The notes beneath the pieces were generated by a model that was given only the letters and a program-made list of their open reading frames with translations, searched no databases and was not told the DNA's origin. From Gracilimonas sediminicola (GTDB lineage: Bacteria > Bacteroidota > Rhodothermia > Balneolales > Balneolaceae): DNA of 64,000 bases. The stretch lies in NCBI RefSeq assembly GCF_024320785.1, contig NZ_JANDBC010000001.1, positions 578,617 through 642,616 on the forward strand, read 5' to 3'. Positions 52,657 to 61,412 of this stretch are shown piece after piece; position 1 is the first letter of the stretch; each line of letters starts with the position of its first letter. A program made the translations under genes and the position numbers.

Positions 52657-54429
52657 ATGAAATTTTCGAAATTCTGCTTTCTGTTTGTCACTTTTTTCAC
52701 TTTTATCCTATGCAATTTTACGGCTCAGGCAAAAGAATATTCCATACCTGAGCTAAGGATAGAAGTATCGGTAAATCCCGATGGCACTGTCACCATTACC
52801 GAGCACCGGACTTATGTATTTGATGGGGACTTCTCGTGGGCCAATTATGAACTTCCCAAATCCGGCTTTTCAGCCATCCGGAATATCCAGGTTTCTGAAA
52901 ACGGATCTGAATATGTAAACCTGAACTCAGAAGAGCCCGGCACTTTTCTGGTGGAAGAATCGAGCCGTTCGTTCAATATTAAGTGGTTTTATGAGGCGGA
53001 AAATGAGGAAAGAGTGTTCACTATTTCCTACACCCTTGAGGGAGCGGTAGTAATAGGGCCGGAGTGGAGTGAGTTGTTTTGGAACTATGCGGCTGCCGGG
53101 CGGGAGAAATCCACCGATGAGTTATCCATTCTCTTTCAACTGCCTGAGGTGGTTGCCGACTCCAATGTGCATTCCTGGGTGCGTGAACCGGCCTGGGAGA
53201 TAGAGTCAACTTCTTTCGATAGAGGGCTGCAATTTACCGGTTCTGATATTAGTCGTAGTCAGGCGGTAGTGATAAGAACTGTATTCCCTACTTCTGTTTT
53301 TGATCCCAGCCGTATCAGTATCACCGACCGGGGTTTTTCACTTGCATGGGCCCGGAATGACGAGGCCAATTACCGGGAGCAACAAATCGCGGAAGCGGAA
53401 GAACGCGAACGCATGATGACCTACGGCATTGAGTTGGCTGTAATCATTGCTGGTTTAAGCATCCTGTGCTTTATCTATTTTTATCGAAAATATGGAAGCA
53501 GACATCAGATCAATTTATCCCGCAATGAAAGCTTAATGATTCCCGGAAAGCAACAACCCGCGGCCATTGGCTGGCTTCTCATGCACCGAACGATCACCGG
53601 CGCACATGTAACGGCCACTCTTCTCGATTTAGCCCGGCGGGCATATTTTGTGATCAATGAAGCCGAACCTGAAAAAGATGACAGCTGGTTTGCGAGTGCT
53701 TCTACTGAAAACACCTTCCATATTACAGACGCTCAAAAAGAGCCGGATTCAACCCTTACAGAGTGGGAGTTGTCTCTGCTCAGTTTCGTAAAAGAACGGA
53801 TTTCAGAGGGACATAACGACATCAGCAAAATATTTAAGTTTACCGATGGTAACGTTTCCAAGTGGTATAGCAGCTGGAAAGATGAACTTAAGTCCTTTGC
53901 CGAGAAACAGGGCTGGATAGATGCGGCAAGCTATAAGGGAGCCTGGTGGAATTTCGGCATTCAAATGATCTTCATGCTGACAGCTTTGGCCGGTATTTTC
54001 ATCCTTCATCCCGTAGCTGGCCTGGCAGCGATTGTTGTATTTGTAGCTTCAGTATTATCCCTTTCTATCATCCGCAGAACGCCGAAGGGTGAAGAGTTGT
54101 ACAAAAGCTGGAAAAATTATCAGGAAGCACTAAAAAATGCCAAGGATTATTCCATACCCGACCATCACCTCGGCCGGCATTTTATTTACAGCATCGCATT
54201 TGGATTGAGTAAAGATCATATCGAGCACATTTTTGAGCAGAATCCCGGGGCCGCATCTGCTATTACCTGGATAATTATTATGCCGGGAAGCGACAGTACA
54301 CCGGCGAGTATTGCCACCTCATTCAGTAATCTCGCGGCAACCGGAACAATATCCTCGGGTGGAGGGGTTTCCGGTGGGGGTGCTTCGGCAGGATCAGCCG
54401 GTGGAGGCGCCTCAGGTGGAGCCGGTTAA
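52657..54429 (+). CDS. DUF2207 family membrane protein
   Basis: 590 aa. Signal peptide (ends FTAQA|K), then an extracytoplasmic DUF2207 beta domain ('IPELRIEVSVNPDGTVTITE', 'FDGDFSWANYELPKSGF', 'IKWFYEAENEERVFTISYTL'). One TM at about 267-287, a cytoplasmic part ('PAAIGWLLMHRTITGAHVTA') and two further TMs at about 430-470 follow. The C-terminus (about 565-590) is Gly/Ala/Ser-rich (GGGVSGGGASAGSAGGG), as in many family members. Function unknown. It has its own upstream region and is not in an operon with vapBC. Confidence 0.85.
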   Translation: MKFSKFCFLFVTFFTFILCNFTAQAKEYSIPELRIEVSVNPDGTVTITEHRTYVFDGDFSWANYELPKSGFSAIRNIQVSENGSEYVNLNSEEPGTFLVEESSRSFNIKWFYEAENEERVFTISYTLEGAVVIGPEWSELFWNYAAAGREKSTDELSILFQLPEVVADSNVHSWVREPAWEIESTSFDRGLQFTGSDISRSQAVVIRTVFPTSVFDPSRISITDRGFSLAWARNDEANYREQQIAEAEERERMMTYGIELAVIIAGLSILCFIYFYRKYGSRHQINLSRNESLMIPGKQQPAAIGWLLMHRTITGAHVTATLLDLARRAYFVINEAEPEKDDSWFASASTENTFHITDAQKEPDSTLTEWELSLLSFVKERISEGHNDISKIFKFTDGNVSKWYSSWKDELKSFAEKQGWIDAASYKGAWWNFGIQMIFMLTALAGIFILHPVAGLAAIVVFVASVLSLSIIRRTPKGEELYKSWKNYQEALKNAKDYSIPDHHLGRHFIYSIAFGLSKDHIEHIFEQNPGAASAITWIIIMPGSDSTPASIATSFSNLAATGTISSGGGVSGGGASAGSAGGGASGGAG

Positions 54430-54541
54430 ATAAATAATTTACTTTGCCTTACAACACTATATTAGAATCTACCCCTTATTTGAAACTTAAGTAGTTCACA
54501 CTTGTTGGAATAAGTGAAATTCCAATCAATCAACCACAAAA

Positions 54542-55399
54542 ATGAACTACTTATTCAAGAGACTTAGATTTTTATCGCTATTAACGGTACTTATAGGTGT
54601 ATTTGCTTTCACCGCGTGCAACACGAACAGTGGATCGGGTACCGGAACTATGAAAATTTCTTTGACCGATGCTCCCGCTGCTTATGATGAAGTTAACATC
54701 GAAATTCGGCAGGTTCTTGTAAATCAGGATGAAGATGCTGATGAACCCAACGATAACGGTGAAGACAATGATGAAGGTGAGGAAGACAACGGATGGTACT
54801 CCATTCTGGATGACTCCATGACCGTGAACCTGTTGGACTATCAAAATGGAAACACCCTTGAGTTAGGTGAGACTGAACTTGAAACCGGACAATATAATCA
54901 GGTTCGTCTGATACTCGGTGATGATAACACCGTGGTAGTAGATGGCGAAACTTACGCTCTTGCCACGCCGAGCGCACAACAGTCGGGACTCAAGCTTTTG
55001 GTGAACGCCAATGTAGAAGAGGATCAGGTATATGAGTTAGTTATCGACTTTGATGCTTCTCAATCTATTGTAGAAACCGGAAATGGGAATTACATCCTTA
55101 AGCCGGTACTCCGCACTGTTAATTTAGAAGAACAGGCGAGTATTGCAGGAACCGTTCTGCCGGTGGAAGCCGAGCCCTTTGTGTACGCCATAGTTGGGCA
55201 AGATACTGTTGGGACTCAGCCTGACAATGAAGGTAATTTCAAACTTGTAGGGCTTGAAGATGCCACCTACAACGTATCCTTCAACCCCACTAACGATGCC
55301 TACGCCGATTCCCTTGTAGAAGGAATTGAACTTGAAGACGGTGAGGAATTTGAGTTTGAGGAAACCATTGAGTTAGAAAGTTCCGGAGTTCTCAACTAA
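54542..55399 (+). CDS. DUF4382 family lipoprotein
   Basis: 285 aa. Lipoprotein signal ends VFAFTAC (Cys26). The DUF4382 domain is at about 37-195 ('GTMKISLTDAPAAYDEVNIE', 'YNQVRLILGDDNTVVVDGET', 'LVIDFDASQSIVETGNGNYI'), interrupted by a strongly acidic loop at about 62-83 (DEDADEPNDNGEDNDEG). A C-terminal carboxypeptidase-regulatory-like beta sandwich follows ('ASIAGTVLPVEAEPFVYAI'). It probably binds something at the cell surface; Ca is possible given the acidic loop, but that is inference. A terminator follows. Confidence 0.85.
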   Translation: MNYLFKRLRFLSLLTVLIGVFAFTACNTNSGSGTGTMKISLTDAPAAYDEVNIEIRQVLVNQDEDADEPNDNGEDNDEGEEDNGWYSILDDSMTVNLLDYQNGNTLELGETELETGQYNQVRLILGDDNTVVVDGETYALATPSAQQSGLKLLVNANVEEDQVYELVIDFDASQSIVETGNGNYILKPVLRTVNLEEQASIAGTVLPVEAEPFVYAIVGQDTVGTQPDNEGNFKLVGLEDATYNVSFNPTNDAYADSLVEGIELEDGEEFEFEETIELESSGVLN

Positions 55400-55430
55400 T
55401 CCAATTCGTTAATTATATCGTATATAACAA

Positions 55431-55457
55431 AGCCCGCTTTTTTAGCGGGCTTTTTTT
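55431..55457 (+). terminator. Rho-independent terminator
   Basis: AGCCCGC (55431-55437) pairs with GCGGGCT (55445-55451) around a T-rich 7-base loop, followed by a run of T. It ends the DUF4382 transcript. Confidence 0.92.
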
Positions 55458-55526
55458 ACATCAACTATTCACAAATTAATTTGTTATGCTATGAACCGCA
55501 TATAACCCATTTGCAAACCCACAATT

Positions 55527-56702
55527 ATGAACGCCCAAGAGTTTTACGAAAAACTGAATACCGTTTTTTCTTTCCGGGAGGTTTCTGATCATTCTTTATA
55601 TACCCCCCTCCCTGACGATTGGTACATTGCCCTCGCTGATGTGAGAGGATCAACAGATGCTATACGCCTTGGGAAATATAAAGAAGTAAACATGGCGGGT
55701 GCTTCTATCATCGCGGCATTGAATAACCTCTATAAAAAAGAAGACCTCCTTCCCTACCTTTTTGGTGGTGACGGATCTCTGATAGCACTTCCGAATAAGA
55801 AAATTGAGAAGGTCAAAGGCGTATTGGCATTCTGCCGTAAAGCGGTTAAAGATGCCTACGGACTTGAAATGGCCATTGGCATTATACAGGTAAAAGAAAT
55901 CCGGGAGATGGGACATGATGTAAGTGTAGCCCGGCTGGCTCTGTCCGAATATTTGGATCAAACCATTTTTTGGGGAACCGGGGTAACCTTTGCCGAACAG
56001 CTGATAAAGCAAGAAGACCGGCTTAAGGATACTGACCCGGTTGAGGCTGACTTTACCGGATTGGAATGCCGATGGAGCCAGGTGCCCAGCGATAAAGATG
56101 AGGTGGCTGCCTACATCATACAGTCATTTAAAAAAGATGATGAAAGAAGTGCTGAAATATACGAGCAGTGTTTTGAGAAGATCGAGGAGATTTACGGCAC
56201 CGAAGACAGCTTTCATCCCCTGCGGGAAGACGATTTACAAATGACCACCAACCCACTTCTTCTTGGGGTGGAGTGGAAACTCCGAACCCAGCCGCCTTCC
56301 CTGTTCAAAAAACTGAAACATATTGGGATGATGATCTTTCAGCTTGTCACCGGGCTATACCTGATGAAGTTCAAAAAGAAAACCTCTGCCACCAACTGGG
56401 GAAATTACAAACCCGATTTAGTGCGCCACGCTGATTACAAGAAATTCGGAGACGGCTTGCGCTTCGTGGCCTCCGGCACCATTCAGCAACGAATGGAAAT
56501 GACTGAGTTTTTGGAGGGCTTATTTAATGAAGGCAGTGTTGTTTACGGAGTTCATGCATCCTTCGCAGCAATGGTAACCTGCTATGTAAGGAGTTACCAA
56601 AGCAATCACATTCACTTTGTAGATGGTACCGAGGGCGGCTACGCAAAAGCTTCTCAGGAGCTTAAAAGCCGGAGGGCTCAACTTGAAGCTCAGGTCCATT
56701 AA
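55527..56702 (+). CDS. DUF3095 family protein with class III cyclase-like signature
   Basis: 391 aa, cytosolic. Assigned to DUF3095 from sequence pattern. 'WYIALADVRGSTDAIRL' contains Asp38 and 'YLFGGDGSLIALPN' contains Asp82. The 44-residue spacing and surrounding residues resemble the two metal-binding aspartates of class III nucleotidyl cyclases. 'GLEMAIGIIQVKEI' and 'IFWGTGVTFAEQLIKQ' fall where the 'vGih.G' and 'G..VN.AarL' elements lie. Catalytic activity is not demonstrated and the later substrate-binding residues are not clearly conserved. The stop overlaps the convergent LLM gene stop by two bases. Confidence 0.65.
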   Translation: MNAQEFYEKLNTVFSFREVSDHSLYTPLPDDWYIALADVRGSTDAIRLGKYKEVNMAGASIIAALNNLYKKEDLLPYLFGGDGSLIALPNKKIEKVKGVLAFCRKAVKDAYGLEMAIGIIQVKEIREMGHDVSVARLALSEYLDQTIFWGTGVTFAEQLIKQEDRLKDTDPVEADFTGLECRWSQVPSDKDEVAAYIIQSFKKDDERSAEIYEQCFEKIEEIYGTEDSFHPLREDDLQMTTNPLLLGVEWKLRTQPPSLFKKLKHIGMMIFQLVTGLYLMKFKKKTSATNWGNYKPDLVRHADYKKFGDGLRFVASGTIQQRMEMTEFLEGLFNEGSVVYGVHASFAAMVTCYVRSYQSNHIHFVDGTEGGYAKASQELKSRRAQLEAQVH

Positions 56703-57739
56703 GCAGGAGAAGCCTGATTCAATTTTTTACGAACGACCGGAGCAACTTCTTTGGCAAAGAGCTCAATAGAGCGTAAAAGCTTTTCATGCGGAACGCTTCC
56801 CACGCTCATCTGAAGCAGGAACCGGTCATGATTAAAGATCTCATGCTGGTACATAATTTTATCAATTACATCCTGTGGGCTTCCTACTACATTTGCTCCT
56901 TTTAAAGTGATTGATGCATCAAACTGCTGTCGACTCATCGGAGGCCACCCTCTCTCCTTTCCGATTTTATCCATGGTAGTTTTAAAAGCCGGAAAAGCAA
57001 TATCAGCGGCTTCCTGTGTGGTTTCTGCGATGAAACCGTGGGAGTTTATACTCAATGCAGGTTTGGGTTGATTGTGCTCTTCGGCAGCACGACGGTGGAG
57101 ATCGGCTATTTGTTTAAACTGAGCCGGTTGACCTCCAATAATGGCAATAGCCATAGGCATTCCCATTGCTCCCGCTTCATAGGCCGACTTTGGCGTTCCG
57201 CCAACTGCCCGCCATACCGGCATTTTATCCTGATAAGGCTGAGGATATACACCCCTGTTATTAATGGATGGTCGATATTTACCCTGCCAGGTGATTTTCT
57301 CTTCTTCCCTAAGCTTCATCAACAACTTCAGTTTTTCGGAAAAAAGCACTTCATAATTTTGCAAATCGTAGCCGAATAATGGAAAAGACTCAATAAAAGA
57401 ACCGCGACCTACCATAATTTCTGCCCTTCCTTCCGTAAGCAGGTCAATGGTCGAAAATTGCTGAAACACCCGAACCGGATCCTCCGAACCGAGTACAGTA
57501 ACCGCACTGCTCAACCGGATATTTTTGGTACGGCTCGCAGCGGCTGCAAGCAGCGTTGATGGTGAAGACGAAACGTACTCTTCCCGGTGATGCTCCCCAA
57601 TGGCATAAACATCCAGCCCAAGTTCATCGGCCAGTTCAATTTCTTCCATCAGGTTTTCAAGCCGTTGAGACGGATGTAACGTTTTCCCGCTTTCAGCATC
57701 AGGGGTGTTTTCTACAAAGGTATATATCCCAAATTCCAT
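56699..57739 (-). CDS. LLM-class flavin-dependent oxidoreductase
   Basis: 346 aa from the ATG at 57739, preferred because it starts the TIM-barrel with 'MEFGIYTFVENTPDAESGKT'. Luciferase-like monooxygenase fold: 'LDVYAIGEHHREEYVSSSPS', 'RLSSAVTVLGSEDPVRVFQQ', 'LTEGRAEIMVGRGSFIESFP', 'VWRAVGGTPKSAYEAGAMGM'. Binds FMN or F420-type flavin and oxidises small molecules. The best guess is a bacterial alkanal-monooxygenase-like or unclassified LLM enzyme. It is 51 kb from the LuxCE-like pair, so no functional link is claimed. Confidence 0.87.
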   Translation of the reverse strand: MEFGIYTFVENTPDAESGKTLHPSQRLENLMEEIELADELGLDVYAIGEHHREEYVSSSPSTLLAAAASRTKNIRLSSAVTVLGSEDPVRVFQQFSTIDLLTEGRAEIMVGRGSFIESFPLFGYDLQNYEVLFSEKLKLLMKLREEEKITWQGKYRPSINNRGVYPQPYQDKMPVWRAVGGTPKSAYEAGAMGMPMAIAIIGGQPAQFKQIADLHRRAAEEHNQPKPALSINSHGFIAETTQEAADIAFPAFKTTMDKIGKERGWPPMSRQQFDASITLKGANVVGSPQDVIDKIMYQHEIFNHDRFLLQMSVGSVPHEKLLRSIELFAKEVAPVVRKKLNQASPA

Positions 57740-58015
57740 AAATAAATATATGTCTTCACAACTACGATTATCTAAAAAGGTCAACTCAATAAACTTTGGA
57801 GAAGTTCGATTGAATTGCTTGCCTAAAGTATAGAACCGATTTCACATTCTCGGTTCCAAAATATCGAGCTCATTTCTTAACGTGATTTTATGGTTCGTTT
57901 AGTCACCAAACTGAATAGAATCGAAAGGATTTATTCTGTTCATTAATTTATGTACTCTAAGTGGCAAACTAAGACTTCTGAAATTGCCTAAAGTGAAATA
58001 TTAACTCAGGTATTC

Positions 58016-58234
58016 ATGTATATGAATGACAAAGAAGAAAAAAAGCATTCAACTTCACTTAACACCAAGCAAATTGAGTGTATAAGAAATGCATGTATCG
58101 AAGCAGCAAAGGAAGGTTTCACGGATGCTTCTATGAGTGGGCTTTGTATGGAAGGTGCTATTGAGGCTGCTATCGGGTCTATTCAATCACTGGATATTCA
58201 ACAGAAGATTAAGGAAAAGCCTAACGGTGATTAA
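58016..58234 (+). CDS. Small conserved protein
   Basis: 72 aa. 'KQIECIRNACIEAAKEGFTD' and 'MSGLCMEGAIEAAIGSIQSL' match a widespread small family with the pattern 'C..AA.E....A...GLC.EGA.E.A..AI..LD', often labelled acetyltransferase without evidence. It is helical, and the conserved Cys may matter. Its stop overlaps the start of the DUF488 gene by 8 bases. Confidence 0.7.
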   Translation: MYMNDKEEKKHSTSLNTKQIECIRNACIEAAKEGFTDASMSGLCMEGAIEAAIGSIQSLDIQQKIKEKPNGD

Positions 58235-58580
58235 ACTAAAAAGGGTATATCAGGAACCGGCTGAGGATGATGGCTACCGAATTCTTACCGAACGGCTGTG
58301 GCCACGCGGGGTTTCTAAAGAGCGTGCTAACCTGGACGAGTGGATGAAAGGGGTAGCACCCAGCCACGAGTTAAGAAAATGGTTCGATCACGACCCTGAG
58401 AAGTGGGATGAATTCAAAGACCGCTACCGGAAAGAGTTATTTGGTTCTGAGGCTGTTCAACAACTTATTGACACGGTAGAAAAAGAAGATGTCGTTACCT
58501 TTGTATTCGCATCCAAAGATGAGGAACACAACAGCACAGTTGTTCTGAAAGAGTTTATAGAACAACTTCTTTCCGAATAA
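58227..58580 (+). CDS. DUF488 family protein
   Basis: 117 aa from the GTG at 58227, chosen because the family starts with 'IKLKRVYQEPAEDDGYRILT' and a Shine-Dalgarno (AAGGAAAAG) precedes it; an upstream ATG would add unrelated residues. 'ERLWPRGVSKERANLDEWMK' and 'LRKWFDHDPEKWDEFKDRYR' are signature blocks. Function unknown. It is coupled to the upstream small gene by an 8-base overlap, and its 3' end overlaps the convergent membrane protein gene by 26 bases. Confidence 0.88.
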   Translation: MIKLKRVYQEPAEDDGYRILTERLWPRGVSKERANLDEWMKGVAPSHELRKWFDHDPEKWDEFKDRYRKELFGSEAVQQLIDTVEKEDVVTFVFASKDEEHNSTVVLKEFIEQLLSE

Positions 58581-59817
58581 CTTCTACGGATTGATGTTCC
58601 TGATCAACCATCTTTTTCAGTTTAATCCAGAAAAACAGAACAGATATAACCGGGAAAATCGCGGCTAAAGCCAGCACGTCAAAAATCCAAGGCCCGCTAA
58701 GAGATTCCGGCCATAGTGTAGTCATCAAAACAAGGCTCATTATCAGCAATACTACAGATCCCAGTACAAAGTAGAAGTACTTCTTTTGCATGTTGGCCAT
58801 GTGATGGAGAAACCAAATCACGCCAACCGTGAATGCTCCCAATAAAGTGGTGTGCAGGTATAGTATTCGCGTACCATGATCAGAGAGCCACATTTCCATT
58901 GGTGAAACAGAGGCCACAAGCTGCATCACCGACTTAATCACGAGAAAGAGTAACGGCCAGATCCAGATTGAGATATTACTCCACCTGTTCTTTATAGCGG
59001 AATAGACAAACAGCAACACCCCTTCTGCTATAAGTACGCCTCCGGTACGGGCAGCCACCGACAAGTCGAAATTAATAAGTCCGTCAGCAATTCCATACGG
59101 GAATGTGAGCGGTGCCCCGATGGCAATCAACCCAATTAACACTGTGGGGGAGACTTCAAATTCATCTTCCTTTAATTGCAAAGCTTTGGCAACCAACCCC
59201 ATCAAAACTAAAATTACCCACCCTTCAATAAAGGTTGCGAGGAAGAAATGCGTGAGTGCTTTGGGTAACAATACCCCGCCAAAATTTGTCACCTGTAATA
59301 CTCCAACCGACCAGGCGCCAAGGGAGCTCACAAATAACATCACCAGGGCGCCATCAAAAAATGGATTCGGTGTATATCCTTTCTTTCTTCGGCGGGTGAT
59401 CCAATATCCGGCCATAAATCCATACCAGCCCAGCATTACCATCCCCGAAAAAATAACAGACAAGGGAAGGGAAGCGTCACCAATAGCTATGGGTTTATAC
59501 CCATAAAGCAGAAACGGGGGGAAGGACAGTAAGCCAAATATAACAATCCACCAAAGTGCGTTTTTCATTAAACGAACCCCAAAAGCGGCGTGGTAGCCCG
59601 AAACGATATCCAGCTTAATCAGGTATAGCGGTAACAGAGACGCCCACCCGAAAAACATCAGGTGTGAATGGGCGTGCCTCATATTCTCCAGGTTCAGATC
59701 CACCGGTAGTGGCTCTACAAAACCAAACCGGAAAAGAAAGCCTGTGAAGCCAGCCAGCACAAAACTGAACATGGCCCACTGCCAGATTCCTGAATTTTTT
59801 GCTAATGAAGTCATCAA
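58555..59817 (-). CDS. Polytopic membrane protein, oxidase-subunit-I-like
   Basis: 420 aa with about twelve hydrophobic segments. 'NLENMRHAHSHLMFFGWASL' with several His and 'LHTTLLGAFTVGVIWFLHHM' suggest haem or metal ligands in membrane helices, as in the heme-copper oxidase subunit I/NnrS superfamily. A canonical catalytic subunit (about 500 aa, with HPEV and K-channel motifs) is not seen, so the role is unclear. It is 79 bases downstream of hemN on the same strand, in a cluster related to haem and oxidase biology. Confidence 0.6.
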   Translation of the reverse strand: MMTSLAKNSGIWQWAMFSFVLAGFTGFLFRFGFVEPLPVDLNLENMRHAHSHLMFFGWASLLPLYLIKLDIVSGYHAAFGVRLMKNALWWIVIFGLLSFPPFLLYGYKPIAIGDASLPLSVIFSGMVMLGWYGFMAGYWITRRRKKGYTPNPFFDGALVMLFVSSLGAWSVGVLQVTNFGGVLLPKALTHFFLATFIEGWVILVLMGLVAKALQLKEDEFEVSPTVLIGLIAIGAPLTFPYGIADGLINFDLSVAARTGGVLIAEGVLLFVYSAIKNRWSNISIWIWPLLFLVIKSVMQLVASVSPMEMWLSDHGTRILYLHTTLLGAFTVGVIWFLHHMANMQKKYFYFVLGSVVLLIMSLVLMTTLWPESLSGPWIFDVLALAAIFPVISVLFFWIKLKKMVDQEHQSVEVIRKEVVL

Positions 59818-59896
59818 ACAATCCCTCTGTTAATTTCTACTGACAAAGAATACATCCATTTCATTAAGGTTAGATGAAGATGTTGCTTATAGTTAA

Positions 59897-61252
59897 TCAT
59901 ACGGTTTTAGAAAACAAGTTCTCTCTGGGCTTGCTTTCCTGAAGTTTGCGGTCGAAGGCCATACAGATATTTCGTACAAATGGAATTCCTTCTTTTGTAA
60001 CCGTCACTTTACGGCCGTTTATATGAACCAGTCCGTCAGATACCAATTCTTCTAAATCTTCCTTGATCATTTCGAATAAAGGATAATCACCCTCAAACTC
60101 CGTTTCAAAACGACACATGATGTTCAGGATATTTTCGCGTAGCAACAGGTCTTCCGTACTCAACAGGTGTCCTCTAAAAACGGGTAAATTTCCCTCTTCC
60201 ACTTGCTGCCGGTAATCTTTAAGCTTCTTTTCGTTCTGGGCAAAACTATACCAGCTGTCGCTAATGGCCGACATTCCCAAACCGATTAAGGCTTTTGTTG
60301 AACCGGACGTGTATCCCATAAAATTACGATGCAGGTCCCTGGCCTTCATTGCCTGATACAAGGAGTCGGACGGCAAAGCAAAATGATCCATACCTATTTC
60401 CCGGTATCCGTTTTCAAAAAACATGTGTTTTCCCAGCTCATACAACGCTCGCTTTTCATGATCTTTGGGCAGGTCTTTTTCATCAAACCCCCGCTGACCG
60501 TTCCCCTTCATCCAGGGCACATGCGCATAACTGTAAAAGGCAATCCGATCCGGGCGGAGCTCATTCGTTTTTTCAATGGTATTCTCTATGCTTTCCCGTG
60601 TTTGATGAGGCAGCCCGAATACCAGGTCATGATTTACAGAAGTGTAACCAATTTCCTGTGACCAATCATGAACCCGTTTCACATTTTCAAATGGCTGAAT
60701 ACGGTTGATGGCAAACTGTACCTGCGGGTCGTAATCCTGAACTCCATATGAAACCCTCCGAAATCCCAGATCATACAAAGTCTGCAGATGCTCTTTGGAG
60801 GTATTATTCGGATGCCCTTCAAAGCTGAATTGATAATCTTCTGCGAGTTCCGCTTTCTCCAGTATTCCATTGATAAGTCTTTCAAGATTGGATGTACTGA
60901 AAAAGGTGGGCGTTCCTCCACCCAAATGGATTTCCCGAATCATCGGAGTAAGCGGTAGAAAATCCTGGTATAACTGCCATTCCTTTAGTACTGTTTGTAT
61001 ATAAGGAACTTCCACGTCGTGGCGCTTGGTAATTTGCTTATGACACCCGCAAAAAGTGCACAAGCTTTCACAGAACGGAAGGTGAATGTACAGGCTAATC
61101 CCATCCGCATAGCTTTCCACGAACGAACTTATCAGGGTAGATTCCCAGTCAGTGGTAGTAAACTCTTGCTCGTTCCAAAACGGAACCGTTGGATAGCTGG
61201 TGTAGCGCGGACCTGGTACGTTATACTTTCTGATTAATTTGGTATTCATCAT
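59897..61252 (-). CDS. hemN: Oxygen-independent coproporphyrinogen III dehydrogenase
   Basis: 451 aa. Radical SAM motif CxxxCxxC is at C61, C65 and C68, followed by C70 ('CESLCTFCGCHKQIT'), matching HemN's CxxxCxxCxC. 'IREIHLGGGTPTFFSTSNLE', 'RRVSYGVQDYDPQVQFAINR' and 'DHFALPSDSLYQAMKARDLH' are HemN features, including the conserved Arg-containing motifs. It decarboxylates two propionates to make protoporphyrinogen IX under low oxygen. Starts at ATG 61252; a second ATG (61249) is also in frame. Confidence 0.95.
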   Translation of the reverse strand: MMNTKLIRKYNVPGPRYTSYPTVPFWNEQEFTTTDWESTLISSFVESYADGISLYIHLPFCESLCTFCGCHKQITKRHDVEVPYIQTVLKEWQLYQDFLPLTPMIREIHLGGGTPTFFSTSNLERLINGILEKAELAEDYQFSFEGHPNNTSKEHLQTLYDLGFRRVSYGVQDYDPQVQFAINRIQPFENVKRVHDWSQEIGYTSVNHDLVFGLPHQTRESIENTIEKTNELRPDRIAFYSYAHVPWMKGNGQRGFDEKDLPKDHEKRALYELGKHMFFENGYREIGMDHFALPSDSLYQAMKARDLHRNFMGYTSGSTKALIGLGMSAISDSWYSFAQNEKKLKDYRQQVEEGNLPVFRGHLLSTEDLLLRENILNIMCRFETEFEGDYPLFEMIKEDLEELVSDGLVHINGRKVTVTKEGIPFVRNICMAFDRKLQESKPRENLFSKTV

Positions 61253-61323
61253 GCCTCATAGATTTATGAAGCCATAATACCCGTTGTTTTTGAAGATTTG
61301 GTGAATTCTCAGTTTAAAACATC

Positions 61324-61410
61324 GAACAAGGAACAACGAACATCGAACTTTGAACTAATGTAGAAAGACACCTTAAACGTTAAAAGTTGGATGTTCCTTG
61401 TTGGGTGTTC
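61324..61410. repeat. 32-bp imperfect inverted repeat beside the DUF420 gene
   Basis: The left arm 61324-61355 (GAACAAGGAACAACGAACAT...) and the right arm 61379-61410 match inversely at 26 of 32 positions, with a 23-base spacer. Both arms consist of GAAC/ATCGAAC-type words. It lies between hemN and the DUF420 stop codon, 2 bases from the latter. Confidence 0.7.
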
Positions 61411-61412
61411 TT

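Noticed and set aside
3563-57739. A bioluminescence system (LuxC, LuxE and an LLM luciferase-like enzyme)
   Set aside because: The LuxCE-like pair and the LLM gene are 51 kb apart, the LLM protein is a general flavin oxidoreductase, and no luxAB exists; both families are common for other purposes.
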